A DNA stretch of 20,965 bases, taken from Planctomycetaceae bacterium (GTDB taxonomy: Bacteria > Planctomycetota > Planctomycetia > Planctomycetales > Planctomycetaceae). The notes beneath the pieces were generated by a model. The model saw only the letters and a program-made list of their open reading frames with translations, was not told the DNA's origin and did not search any database. The translations under genes were made by a program, and so were the position numbers. Shown one piece after another: positions 8,976 to 16,185 of the stretch (position 1 is the stretch's first letter; each line of letters begins with the position of its first letter). The DNA is taken from contig DLVV01000305.1 in NCBI GenBank assembly GCA_003445035.1, positions 1-20,965 on the forward strand, given 5' to 3'.

Positions 8976-8998
8976 CACCCGGGACCACATCCCGGGTG
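8976..8998 (+). terminator. Hairpin after the cold-shock gene
   Basis: CACCCGGGA and TCCCGGGTG form a perfect nine-base-pair GC-rich stem with a five-base loop, starting two bases after the stop codon. There is no following T-run, so it may be an atypical terminator or a 3'-end stabilising hairpin. Confidence 0.6.
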
Positions 8999-9004
8999 AC
9001 CCGA

Positions 9005-9049
9005 CGGCCTCCGGAAGTCCGGGCCGACGCGCGGGCCAATCGGATTGGC
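9005..9049 (-). terminator. Two further hairpins in the convergent gap
   Basis: A hairpin at 9005-9026 has CGGC/GCCG outer and CCGG/CCGG inner stems. A second at 9035-9049 (GCCAAT, three-base loop, ATTGGC) follows. Both lie between the cold-shock gene and the stop of the minus-strand DUF1501 gene at 9145 and could stop transcription from either side. T-runs are absent. The 95 bases from 9050 to 9144 show nothing further. Confidence 0.35.
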
Positions 9050-9144
9050 ACGAAACCGCACGTGCCTGGTTCACGCCGCGCCGTGCGGCTCTCACCGGAT
9101 CGGGATGCGTTCGGCCCAGCCCACGGCGATTCTGCCGGGTCCGG

Positions 9145-10470
9145 CTACGTCAACTCGTGGATCGGCCGTCCACCGCCGACGATGCTCACCGGCCGACCGC
9201 TGGCATCCTCGTTGTGGGTTCCCAGCGAGATGCCCATCGCGTGGTAGATCGTGGCCAGCACATCCAGTGGCGTGCTTGGCCGTTCCTGGACACCGCCACC
9301 GTGACGTTCGCTGGCTCCAACGACTCGCCCCCCAACGATCCCGCCGCCGGCCAGCATCACCGTGAAGCAGTTCGACCAGTGGTCGCGGCCGGCGTGACCG
9401 TTGATCAACGGCGTCCGGCCAAACTCGCCGGCACAGTAGACCAGGGTGTTTTCGAGCATCCCCCGCTGGTCGAGATCCTCCAGCAGCGTGGCCATGGCAG
9501 CATCCAGCGGAGGCAGGTGCTGTTCGAGGTTCTGGTGGACTTCGTTGTGATGGTCCCAGTACCCGGTGTTGACCGTGACCACCCTCGCGCCGGCCTCGAC
9601 CAACCGTCGGGCCAGCAGGGCGCTCTGCCCGTACTGGTGACGACCGTATCGTTCCCGCAGGGCAGCGGGTTCGGAGTCGATTTCGAACGCCTTGCGGACC
9701 TCCTCACCGGTGACCATCTCGAGTGCCTTGGCCTTGAAGGCGTCCAGGCCGTCCATCACTCCTGTGCGGTCGATGTCGCGGCGAAGGGAATCGAAGCGGA
9801 CCAGCAAATCGCGGCGTTTGCGCACATTGCTGAGGTCCAGCCCGCCCGGCAACGCCAGGTTGGGGACCTTGAAGTCCTTGCTGTTCGGATCGGCTCCGAC
9901 CTCGAACGGATCGTAGGACGCCCCCAGGTAAACCGACTTCTGGTACCCGAACGCCTCGGCCTTGGGGACCGCGATGTAGGCGGGCATGTGGGGCGAGCGT
10001 GAACCGAGGGCCTTGTTGATGACCGAACCGAACGAGGGATGCTGCGCGGCGATCCGGGCCAGCGTCGGTCCGAAATATCCCGTCTGCATCCAGTGCGCCG
10101 ACGGAGCGTGGATACCGTTCTCGTGGTACACGCTGCGGACCTGGGCGATCTTGTCCATCACCTTGGCTTGCCTGGCAAATCGCTCGCCGACGATCGTTCC
10201 GGGCACGTTGGTCTTGATCGGGCGGTACGGACCACGGTACTCGGCCGGAGAATCCGGCTTCATGTCGTAGGTGTCCTGCTGGCTCATGCCGCCATGAGTC
10301 CAGAAGACGATCAGCGACCGTCCCTTGTCGCGGGTCGCGTCGGCGGCGACCGCTTCCCGCTCCAGAAGACTCGAAAGCCCCAGCCCCAGCAGTGGGGCCC
10401 CGACTTGCAGGAAGTTGCGTCGGGAAATGCCGTCACAGTTTCGGTAGGTGCGTCCGGGCACGGTCAACAT
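9145..10470 (-). CDS. DUF1501 family protein, Tat-exported (second copy)
   Basis: This is a 441-residue protein. Start ATG 10470 is chosen because AGGAG lies seven bases upstream (10478-10482) and the protein then opens with a short leader and twin-arginine signal SRRNFL followed by a hydrophobic run. An open frame continues 41 codons upstream but reads as low-complexity sequence. Hallmarks of the alkaline-phosphatase-like DUF1501 family are FWTHGGMSQQDTYDMKP near the N-terminus and GEFGRTPLINGHAGRDHWSN near residue 360. It follows the DUF1549/DUF1553 gene at 10551-12830 with an 80-base gap, the usual pairing of these families. The biochemical activity is not established for the family. The convergent neighbour is the cold-shock gene. 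Confidence 0.93.
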   Translation of the reverse strand: MLTVPGRTYRNCDGISRRNFLQVGAPLLGLGLSSLLEREAVAADATRDKGRSLIVFWTHGGMSQQDTYDMKPDSPAEYRGPYRPIKTNVPGTIVGERFARQAKVMDKIAQVRSVYHENGIHAPSAHWMQTGYFGPTLARIAAQHPSFGSVINKALGSRSPHMPAYIAVPKAEAFGYQKSVYLGASYDPFEVGADPNSKDFKVPNLALPGGLDLSNVRKRRDLLVRFDSLRRDIDRTGVMDGLDAFKAKALEMVTGEEVRKAFEIDSEPAALRERYGRHQYGQSALLARRLVEAGARVVTVNTGYWDHHNEVHQNLEQHLPPLDAAMATLLEDLDQRGMLENTLVYCAGEFGRTPLINGHAGRDHWSNCFTVMLAGGGIVGGRVVGASERHGGGVQERPSTPLDVLATIYHAMGISLGTHNEDASGRPVSIVGGGRPIHELT

Positions 10471-10477
10471 CGTTGGA

Positions 10478-10482
10478 CTCCT
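10478..10482 (-). promoter_or_regulatory. Ribosome binding site that fixes the start of the second DUF1501 gene
   Basis: The reverse strand reads AGGAG seven bases before ATG 10470. It supports this start over the longer open frame that begins at 10593. Confidence 0.75.
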
Positions 10483-10550
10483 GCAACCCCCACCCGCGGC
10501 GACGGGCGGCGATGGTCTGCTTCTATTCCTAGTGTTCGAAACGAACGGGG

Positions 10551-12830
10551 CTAGTGGATGAACAAAAACTCGTTGGTCGCCAGCAATGCCCACATCAGCG
10601 ACTGGTAGGCCGCCTTGCGATCCGACTCCGACTCCAGGTACTCCAGCGCGGTGCGGGATTCCTCGTCACGAGGCCGGCGAGAAAAGATACGGACAAACAG
10701 TTCCTGCACGTTCTCGGAATGCGTTTTCTTGTTGGCAGCCAGGCGGGTGACAAAACCACTCTTGTCGGCCAACTTCCTCTGGATCTCACTGGAACTGACC
10801 AGTTCCAGGGCCTGGGCCAGCGCCGGGTCATCGGTACGCTCGCATTCGCAGGCACTTCTCCGGTCGGGACGCCCGAACACGTCCAGGAAATGCACCGAGA
10901 CGTTCTCGTCGGGCAACTCGATGGCGCGGGTCCCAGACGGGAACTTGCCACCGCGGTCGCCGGGGAAGACGGTCGGCACGTCCAGCACCTGGCTGAAGGC
11001 GTCCAGCAACACCTCGGCCTTCAGCCGCCTGGGATAGAACCGGGCGTAAGACTGGGTATCGAGACGGTTGGAGTCGTTCGGTTGGCTGCTGGTCCGATAG
11101 GCCCGGCTGCCGGCGATGCGGCCGACCAGGTGCTTCAGGTCGAACCCACTGGCGATGAAGTCGCGGGTCAGCCATTCCAGCAATTCGGGATTCGACGGCG
11201 GATTGCTGCTTCGCGAGTCATCGATCGGATGCACCAGGCCCCGACCCAGGAAATGGCCCCACATGCGATTGACCATCGTTCGGGCAAAAAACGGATTGTC
11301 ACGACGGGCCAGCCAGCGGGCAAACCGCTGCCGGGGATCGTCGAAAGGTGACAAGGACAGGTCCGGACCGCCCAGTGGCCTCGGAGGAATCACTCGACCA
11401 GTACGAGGATGACGCACCTGGCCGGAGGACCGGACGTAAATTCGTTCGTTGGTCGGCACCTCCGCGTCGGCAAACCCACCACGACGCCCCACCCGGGCAA
11501 ACACCGCCGCCAACCCGTAGTAGTCGGCCTGGCTCCAGGGTTCAAACGGGTGGTGATGGCACTGGGCACACTGGATCCGCACTCCCAGGAACGCCTGCGC
11601 CACGCTTTCGACGTAATCGACCGAGGTCCGCACCTGCCGGTACCAGACCGTCGGTGGATTCTCGCGCTGGCTGCCGGTGGCCGTGAGAATCTCGGCCACG
11701 AACTGATCGTAGGGCTTGTTGGTCGCCAGGGAGTCACGGATCCATCCGGCGAACAAGGCCGTCCCCGGCCGCTGCTTGCTGGTCGAATACCCCTTGCCAC
11801 GGTTCCTGAGAATGTCGGCCCACTTCATCGCGAAGTACGCCGCGTATTCAGGCCGGTCCAACAGCCGGTTGATCAGCCGTGTTCGTCGGCCCGGACGACG
11901 ATCGGCTTCGAAGGCTCGCACCTCCGCAACCGTCGGCAATGTCCCGCAGATGTCCAGCGACAGCCGCCGGATCAATGTTGCGTCATCGACCTCTCCGGAC
12001 GGCCGGATCCCCAGCCGCGCCCAGCCCTCGACCAGGAAACGGTCGACCGGCGAAGCGTCTTTCGGCAGGGCCACCGGCTCGGTCGCCTTGCCGAAGGGCA
12101 CCGTGCCCTGGTAGACGGCCATCTTCCCACCGTAGCGGGCCAGCACCGCGAACAGCCCACCACGCTCGCCGGTTGTCACCGAGCCGGACCCGCCAACTCC
12201 GCCGATTTCCGGCTCGTTGGACAGGTACAACGCCTGGTGAGTCACGTCGCGGTGGGTGCCGTTGGAGAATCTCGCCGAGAGCTTCAGCTGTTCAGTCGAG
12301 TTGACCGGCAACACGCCCCGGGTCGGAGTCATCGTCAGTTCAACCAGCACCGGATCGTCGTCCCGTGGCGGAGCGGCCCCCTGCCGGATCCAGTCGGCCA
12401 GGACCCGGTAGTCGGGAGAACCGATTCCCAGGCGGCGGCCCCCACCGTGAGGCACTCGCCCGATGGCCTTCTGCAGCAGCAGGCTGCTGTCGGGATCACC
12501 GGCAAAAACGCGGCGACCACGTGCCTCCTTGACCAGCGACTCGTGATCGAACGCCGGAACGAACCCCAGCAAAGACAGCTTGAACCCGTTCTGGCCAGTC
12601 GACTTGCCGTGACAACCGCCGCTGTTGCAACCCAGCTTGGTCAGGATCGGCACCACGTCGGCGGCGAATGCGATTCGAGCGGGGGCATCGCCGGCACGAA
12701 CCTCCGACGAACCGAACAGCACCACGGCCAACACCGTGACGACCGTCGTAGCCGAAACCACGCGAACGACGGCCCCGTACGACTCGCGTCGTGGCTTTGC
12801 GGAGCCATATTGTCTGCAGTTGACGTCCAT
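10551..12830 (-). CDS. DUF1549/DUF1553 protein with CX4CH heme-like site and Ig-like domain
   Basis: This 759-residue exported protein has a positively charged N-terminus and a hydrophobic signal (about 20-46). Residues 68-74 (CNSGGCH) form a CX4CH site characteristic of this subfamily. A beta-rich, Big_2-like Ig domain (about 160-245, with FSNGTHRDVT) follows. DUF1549 (about 258-450) includes IQCAQCHHHPFEPWSQADYY, with CXXCH at 421-425. DUF1553 covers about 495-755 (RTMVNRMWGHFLGRGLVHPI, and a C-terminal ATNEFLFIH). The domain order differs from the other copy at 4186-6969, which has PSCyt1 and a discoidin insert instead. ATG 12830 has no clear ribosome site, and internal GTG codons near residue 22 are alternatives. 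It sits between the selenoprotein gene (66 bases upstream) and DUF1501 (80 bases downstream). The exact biochemical role is unknown. Confidence 0.92.
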   Translation of the reverse strand: MDVNCRQYGSAKPRRESYGAVVRVVSATTVVTVLAVVLFGSSEVRAGDAPARIAFAADVVPILTKLGCNSGGCHGKSTGQNGFKLSLLGFVPAFDHESLVKEARGRRVFAGDPDSSLLLQKAIGRVPHGGGRRLGIGSPDYRVLADWIRQGAAPPRDDDPVLVELTMTPTRGVLPVNSTEQLKLSARFSNGTHRDVTHQALYLSNEPEIGGVGGSGSVTTGERGGLFAVLARYGGKMAVYQGTVPFGKATEPVALPKDASPVDRFLVEGWARLGIRPSGEVDDATLIRRLSLDICGTLPTVAEVRAFEADRRPGRRTRLINRLLDRPEYAAYFAMKWADILRNRGKGYSTSKQRPGTALFAGWIRDSLATNKPYDQFVAEILTATGSQRENPPTVWYRQVRTSVDYVESVAQAFLGVRIQCAQCHHHPFEPWSQADYYGLAAVFARVGRRGGFADAEVPTNERIYVRSSGQVRHPRTGRVIPPRPLGGPDLSLSPFDDPRQRFARWLARRDNPFFARTMVNRMWGHFLGRGLVHPIDDSRSSNPPSNPELLEWLTRDFIASGFDLKHLVGRIAGSRAYRTSSQPNDSNRLDTQSYARFYPRRLKAEVLLDAFSQVLDVPTVFPGDRGGKFPSGTRAIELPDENVSVHFLDVFGRPDRRSACECERTDDPALAQALELVSSSEIQRKLADKSGFVTRLAANKKTHSENVQELFVRIFSRRPRDEESRTALEYLESESDRKAAYQSLMWALLATNEFLFIH

Positions 12831-12896
12831 CCCATCAGCATACGCGAATGGGAAGGCCGACCCCAGTCCAAAGCTCGAGCCAGGACCCCTGGCCGA

Positions 12897-14534
12897 TTAT
12901 CGGCTGCGGGCCAGGATCGACGTGGCGGTGACGGGTCCCGATTCGGTGGGTGAGTGCTTCACCACGATCCGATCCCCGGGTTGCAGATCCGACAATCGGG
13001 CCGCCTGGCGGTTGCGTTCGATCCGGGTCTTGTCGTCGATCCGAACCGATTGCGTCCCACCTCCCCTTTTCTCGACCGTCAACTGGCCCCGCTTGGCATC
13101 GATACTGGCCACTCGTCCAAAGGCTGCCGTCGCCGGCCCCTGCGGCGATTCGGGCCGACCGCCAAATCCGCGCGGGCGTCCCCTGAAATCTCCGGGACGT
13201 CCCCCGAACCCGCCGGGACGACCGCGGAAACCACCGGGACGACCACCAAAACCGCCCGGCCGACCACCGAAATCGGGACGTCTGCCGAACCCGGGACGAC
13301 CGGCCAGATCACCTCGACCACCTCCCGGACGCTGCCCGCCACGGCGGGACCTGGTTCGCCCACCGTCACGATCACCCTTCAATTGCACCGTGTAGGTCTG
13401 GGTCACGGGTCGGCACCAGCCTTCCTTGTCGTTGCAGGCGAAGTACTTGACCACCAGTTTCAGCGGCTCACGCGAGTCGCCCAGTTCGACTGTCGCCAGG
13501 AACTCGCGGGGATCGACATCGGCCGGCTCTTTCACCTCCGGACCCGTCCACTCGCCCGGCTTGACCCGCCCGTCGAGACCCGGTTTCTCACCGGAACTCT
13601 CAACAAAACGTACGCGGATCGGTTCCACCAGGTTGTTCCAATGAACGTGGTACAACGGATCCAGCATGAAGCGAATGTGGAGTTGTCCCTTGCCCTCCGA
13701 GAGCAGGGCGGAATCGGCCTCGGCACGCAACTTGGCGTAAAACGGCGTGGCGTCCGAGCCCTTCTCGATCAACGGCTCGATCACCAGCGGACGCATGTCG
13801 CCGGGCAACTCGATCCGCTTGACCACTCCACGAGCCGCGGCCCTGGGCGGAGCCTCCTGGACGAGTTCCAGGTCAGCCGGATCGGTGGGATTCTCGACCT
13901 TGCCAACCAGTTCCTCCAGATCCGCTCGCAATGCTGCCGGATCACTCCAGGCTCGCTTTCTGACCAACCGCCCCTTGCCGTCAACCACGAACTCGCTGTT
14001 GGGCGCGTTGCCCAGTGCGTGCTTGATCGGGTTGTCGATGGCATCACAGATCCAGGTGAACCCCGATCCCAGCGTCCTGCGGGCCTCCTTCACGTGAGCC
14101 AAGCGTTCCTTGAGCGTGTACGGCCGGACGTAACCGTTGTGCTCCGGATGAGCCAGTGCCTTGTAGACGTAATAAAACCGAACGCCACGGGATTCGTAGT
14201 CGACACGGACGGCCTCCAGACCGGAGACACTTCTCAGGAAAGGCGGTCAGGTCAGGCAGCCGAAGACCAGGACCTTGTAGTCGCCCTTCAGCGCCCTCAG
14301 GCTCAACGGCTTCCCGTCGGCTGTGAAACCGGAAACGTCCGGCAACGGCTCTCCGAGCTGGGGCGAGGCCGAGTCGAATCGGCGAACCATCCGCTCTCGT
14401 GCCGACTCGCCGCCCTGGCGAGACTCGCCCGGTTTCCGCGTCGGCCTCGACCGATCGTCGCGCCGCGAATCCTGTGCCAGGGCCCCTGCAGAGCTCAGCA
14501 GGCCAACCAACACGACCACGAGAAACTGTTTCAT
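12897..14534 (-). CDS. Deiodinase-like redoxin selenoprotein with in-frame UGA (Sec96) and extended C-terminus
   Basis: Read through one in-frame TGA (14247-14249), the gene encodes 545 residues. Residues 1-21 are a signal peptide (cleavage near ALA-Q). A charged linker precedes a thioredoxin-fold domain (about 58-212): LGEPLPDVSGF, then VLVFGCLT-Sec96-PPF, YYVYKALAHPEHNGY, TLKERL, and SEFVVDGKGRLVRK. This follows the iodothyronine deiodinase pattern (FGSCT-U-PPF, a downstream AHP-DG motif, LEDRL). Cys93 and Sec96 make a CXXU pair. Next come a DsbD-N-like region (about 230-390, with CNDKEGWC at 367-374), RPGGFGG-type repeats (413-459) and a DUF5666-like tail (470-543). ATG 14534 has GGGAG eight bases upstream. 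The frame is open before and after the TGA. A periplasmic redox role is inferred; the substrate is unknown. A nonsense mutation or sequencing error is the alternative. Confidence 0.85.
13158..13298 (-). repeat. Tandem 21-base coding repeat (RPGGFGG heptads)
   Basis: Five in-register heptads (RPGGFGG, RPGGFRG, RPGGFGG, RPGDFRG, RPRGFGG) occupy 13158-13262, preceded by two six-residue units at 13263-13298. The DNA repeats with a 21-base period but is imperfect. The encoded segment is a flexible Arg/Gly/Phe-rich linker. Confidence 0.85.
14219..14249 (-). promoter_or_regulatory. Candidate bacterial SECIS hairpin
   Basis: Directly at the UGA, GACCG (14248-14244) can pair with CGGUC (14223-14219). 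Inside this, GAGA (14235-14232) pairs with UCUC (14227-14224) around an AGUG loop. The loop starts 15 bases after the UGA and has G at its second position, close to what is known for bacterial SECIS elements. An eight-base bulge on the 5' side makes the lower stem uncertain. An alternative lower stem uses CC/GG next to a U-C mismatch. Confidence 0.5.
14247..14249 (-). other. In-frame UGA, predicted selenocysteine codon
   Basis: This is codon 96 of the redoxin gene. It falls at the active-site position held by selenocysteine in deiodinases and by cysteine in ordinary redoxins. Only one base change separates it from a Cys codon. Confidence 0.8.
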
Positions 14535-14542
14535 TACCCGAA

Positions 14543-14547
14543 CTCCC
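14543..14547 (-). promoter_or_regulatory. Ribosome binding site of the selenoprotein gene
   Basis: The reverse strand reads GGGAG eight bases before ATG 14534. It supports translation starting ahead of the signal peptide, upstream of the UGA. Confidence 0.65.
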
Positions 14548-14594
14548 GAAATCCAAACCCCTTTCGTCTGTCCACATCCTACACCGTCCCGAGA

Positions 14595-14610
14595 TTGTCG
14601 TCACCGACAA
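14595..14610. promoter_or_regulatory. Dyad in the divergent selenoprotein/acyltransferase promoter region
   Basis: TTGTCG and CGACAA form perfect six-base arms around TCAC, about 60 bases before the selenoprotein start and about 110 bases before the acyltransferase start. It could be an operator. Promoter boxes on either strand of this 184-base gap are weak. Confidence 0.25.
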
Positions 14611-14718
14611 CATCCACCCGCCAAGGTTGGCTCGCTTGCGAGTCTCCACTGTTTGCTTTCTCTTGGTCATGCCCGGATACGCACAGTCCGTTCAACCCGC
14701 CGACCGACAGGCCCTGCC

Positions 14719-16164
14719 GTGGTCTTCAGTTCACACTTGTTCGTCTTCTACTTCCTGCCGCTGGCACTGTTGCTCTACTACGCCGCGCCGGTCCGGACGC
14801 GACACCTGCTGCTGACGGTCCTCAGCTATCTCTTTTACGGTTGGGCCAACCCGCTGTTCGTCGTGCTGATGGCTTTCTCGACAGCCGTCGACTACGCCTG
14901 TGGTCGGGTGATCGCAGCCGAACCGACCGACAGGGCCGTCGAGGTCGACGGAAAGCCGCCCCGCAGCCGACGGCAGAGGACCGCCCTGGCCATCTCGATC
15001 GTCACCAACCTCTCTCTGCTGGGCTTCTTCAAGTACTTCAACTTCGGAGTGGACAGCTTCAACACCCTGGTCACCGCGCTGGGTGCTCCGGGCTGGCAAT
15101 GGGACACCTTTTTCCGCATCACGTTGCCGCTGGGAATCAGTTTCTACACGTTCCAGTCGATGAGCTACACGATCGATGTCTACCGGGGCCATGCGGCAGC
15201 CATCGGCAACCCGATCGACTTCGCGTGTTACGTCTCGATGTTCCCCCAACTGGTTGCCGGACCGATCATCCGGTTCCACGAGGTGGCCCGGCAACTCGAA
15301 CAGCGAACCCACACGCTCGAGAAGTTCGCTCGTGGAACGGCGCTGTTCAGCCTCGGCCTGGCCAAGAAGGTCCTGCTGGCCAACTCGTGCGGCCTGTTGG
15401 CCGACCTGGTCTTTAATGCTGGTGGCCGCAGTTGCCTGGACGCCTGGATCGGCCTGCTGGCTTACTCGTTCCAGATCTACTTCGATTTCAGCGGCTACAG
15501 CGACATGGCCATCGGCCTGGGCCTGATGCTGGGGTTCACCTTCCCGAAGAACTTCGACTCACCCTACCGCTCGGCCTCGATCACCGAGTTCTGGCACCGC
15601 TGGCATCTCTCGCTCTCCAACTGGCTCCGCGACTACCTCTACATCCCGCTGGGAGGAAATCGCCTCGGCACGTCACGGACCTACATCAACCTCGCCATGG
15701 TGATGTTGCTGGGTGGACTCTGGCACGGAGCCGCCTGGACATTTGTCGCCTGGGGCGCGTTGCACGGTGGGGCGCTGGCGTTCGAACGCGGACTCGGCAA
15801 GCAGAGCCTCTACCACCGTTGGCCCCGACCGTTCCGCGTGGCGATCACGTTTGTCGTCGTCGCCATCGGCTGGGTCTTCTTCCGTTCGGATTCGATCACC
15901 GCCGCCGGCAGCTTCCTCGCCTCGCTGGTCGGAGCCACCTCGACCGAACCCGGTGACCTGCTGCTCTCGGGAATGACCCACCAGCCGTGGCTACTGGGCT
16001 GGCTGGGTGTCGCCGCGATCGTGACCTGGGCGGCCCCGCAAAGCTGGGACTGGACAAGTCGGATCACCGCGCCGCGAGCCGTTGCGATGCTCGGCCTGTT
16101 CTGGGCCTCGCTGTTGCTGCTGACCACCCAGTCCTTCAACCCCTTCATCTACTTCATCTTCTAG
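14719..16164 (+). CDS. MBOAT family O-acyltransferase (AlgI-like)
   Basis: This 481-residue polytopic membrane protein is of the AlgI/DltB class and moves acyl (probably acetyl) groups across the membrane for polysaccharide O-acetylation. The start GTG at 14719 gives the family's usual opening, MVFSSHLFVFYFLPLALLLY; the open frame upstream has no family similarity. Hallmarks are YFDFSGYSDMAIGLGLMLG, FWHRWHLSLSNWLRDYLYIP (from residue 291) and LWHGAAWTFVAWGALHG, in which His336 is the conserved catalytic histidine of MBOAT enzymes. Length matches AlgI proteins. Two AlgX/AlgJ-like genes follow at once (21-base gap, then an ATGA overlap), so the three very likely form one operon and one acetylation machine. 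The polymer is unknown; it need not be alginate, because no alginate synthesis genes are in the window. Confidence 0.92.
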   Translation: MVFSSHLFVFYFLPLALLLYYAAPVRTRHLLLTVLSYLFYGWANPLFVVLMAFSTAVDYACGRVIAAEPTDRAVEVDGKPPRSRRQRTALAISIVTNLSLLGFFKYFNFGVDSFNTLVTALGAPGWQWDTFFRITLPLGISFYTFQSMSYTIDVYRGHAAAIGNPIDFACYVSMFPQLVAGPIIRFHEVARQLEQRTHTLEKFARGTALFSLGLAKKVLLANSCGLLADLVFNAGGRSCLDAWIGLLAYSFQIYFDFSGYSDMAIGLGLMLGFTFPKNFDSPYRSASITEFWHRWHLSLSNWLRDYLYIPLGGNRLGTSRTYINLAMVMLLGGLWHGAAWTFVAWGALHGGALAFERGLGKQSLYHRWPRPFRVAITFVVVAIGWVFFRSDSITAAGSFLASLVGATSTEPGDLLLSGMTHQPWLLGWLGVAAIVTWAAPQSWDWTSRITAPRAVAMLGLFWASLLLLTTQSFNPFIYFIF

Positions 16165-16185
16165 ATCTCCCCACGACCCCCGGTC

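Noticed and set aside
10471..10593. N-terminal extension of the second DUF1501 protein
   Set aside because: A good ribosome site and the Tat signal favour ATG 10470. The extension is low-complexity.
11409..12953. Plus-strand ORF of 514 residues
   Set aside because: It is antisense to the DUF1549/DUF1553 gene, which has clear domain motifs. The plus-strand translation is biased and featureless.
13158..13298. CRISPR-like short tandem repeats
   Set aside because: There are no spacers. The 21-base period encodes protein heptads inside a gene.
12897..14102. Separate 401-residue gene next to a pseudogene fragment at 14247-14534
   Set aside because: Both pieces are in one frame with only a UGA between them, the UGA falls on a selenocysteine active-site position, and the downstream piece has no start signal or ribosome site of its own.
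12897..14534. A true thyroid hormone deiodinase
   Set aside because: Only the fold and the Sec motif are shared. Several neighbouring active-site residues differ and planctomycetes have no thyroid hormones.
14323..14718. N-terminal extension of the MBOAT protein
   Set aside because: It overlaps the antisense selenoprotein gene and lacks family similarity. GTG 14719 gives the standard AlgI opening.
12954..15416. Long plus-strand ORF (820 residues)
   Set aside because: It runs antisense to the selenoprotein and then out of frame through the acyltransferase. No family motif or signal supports it.
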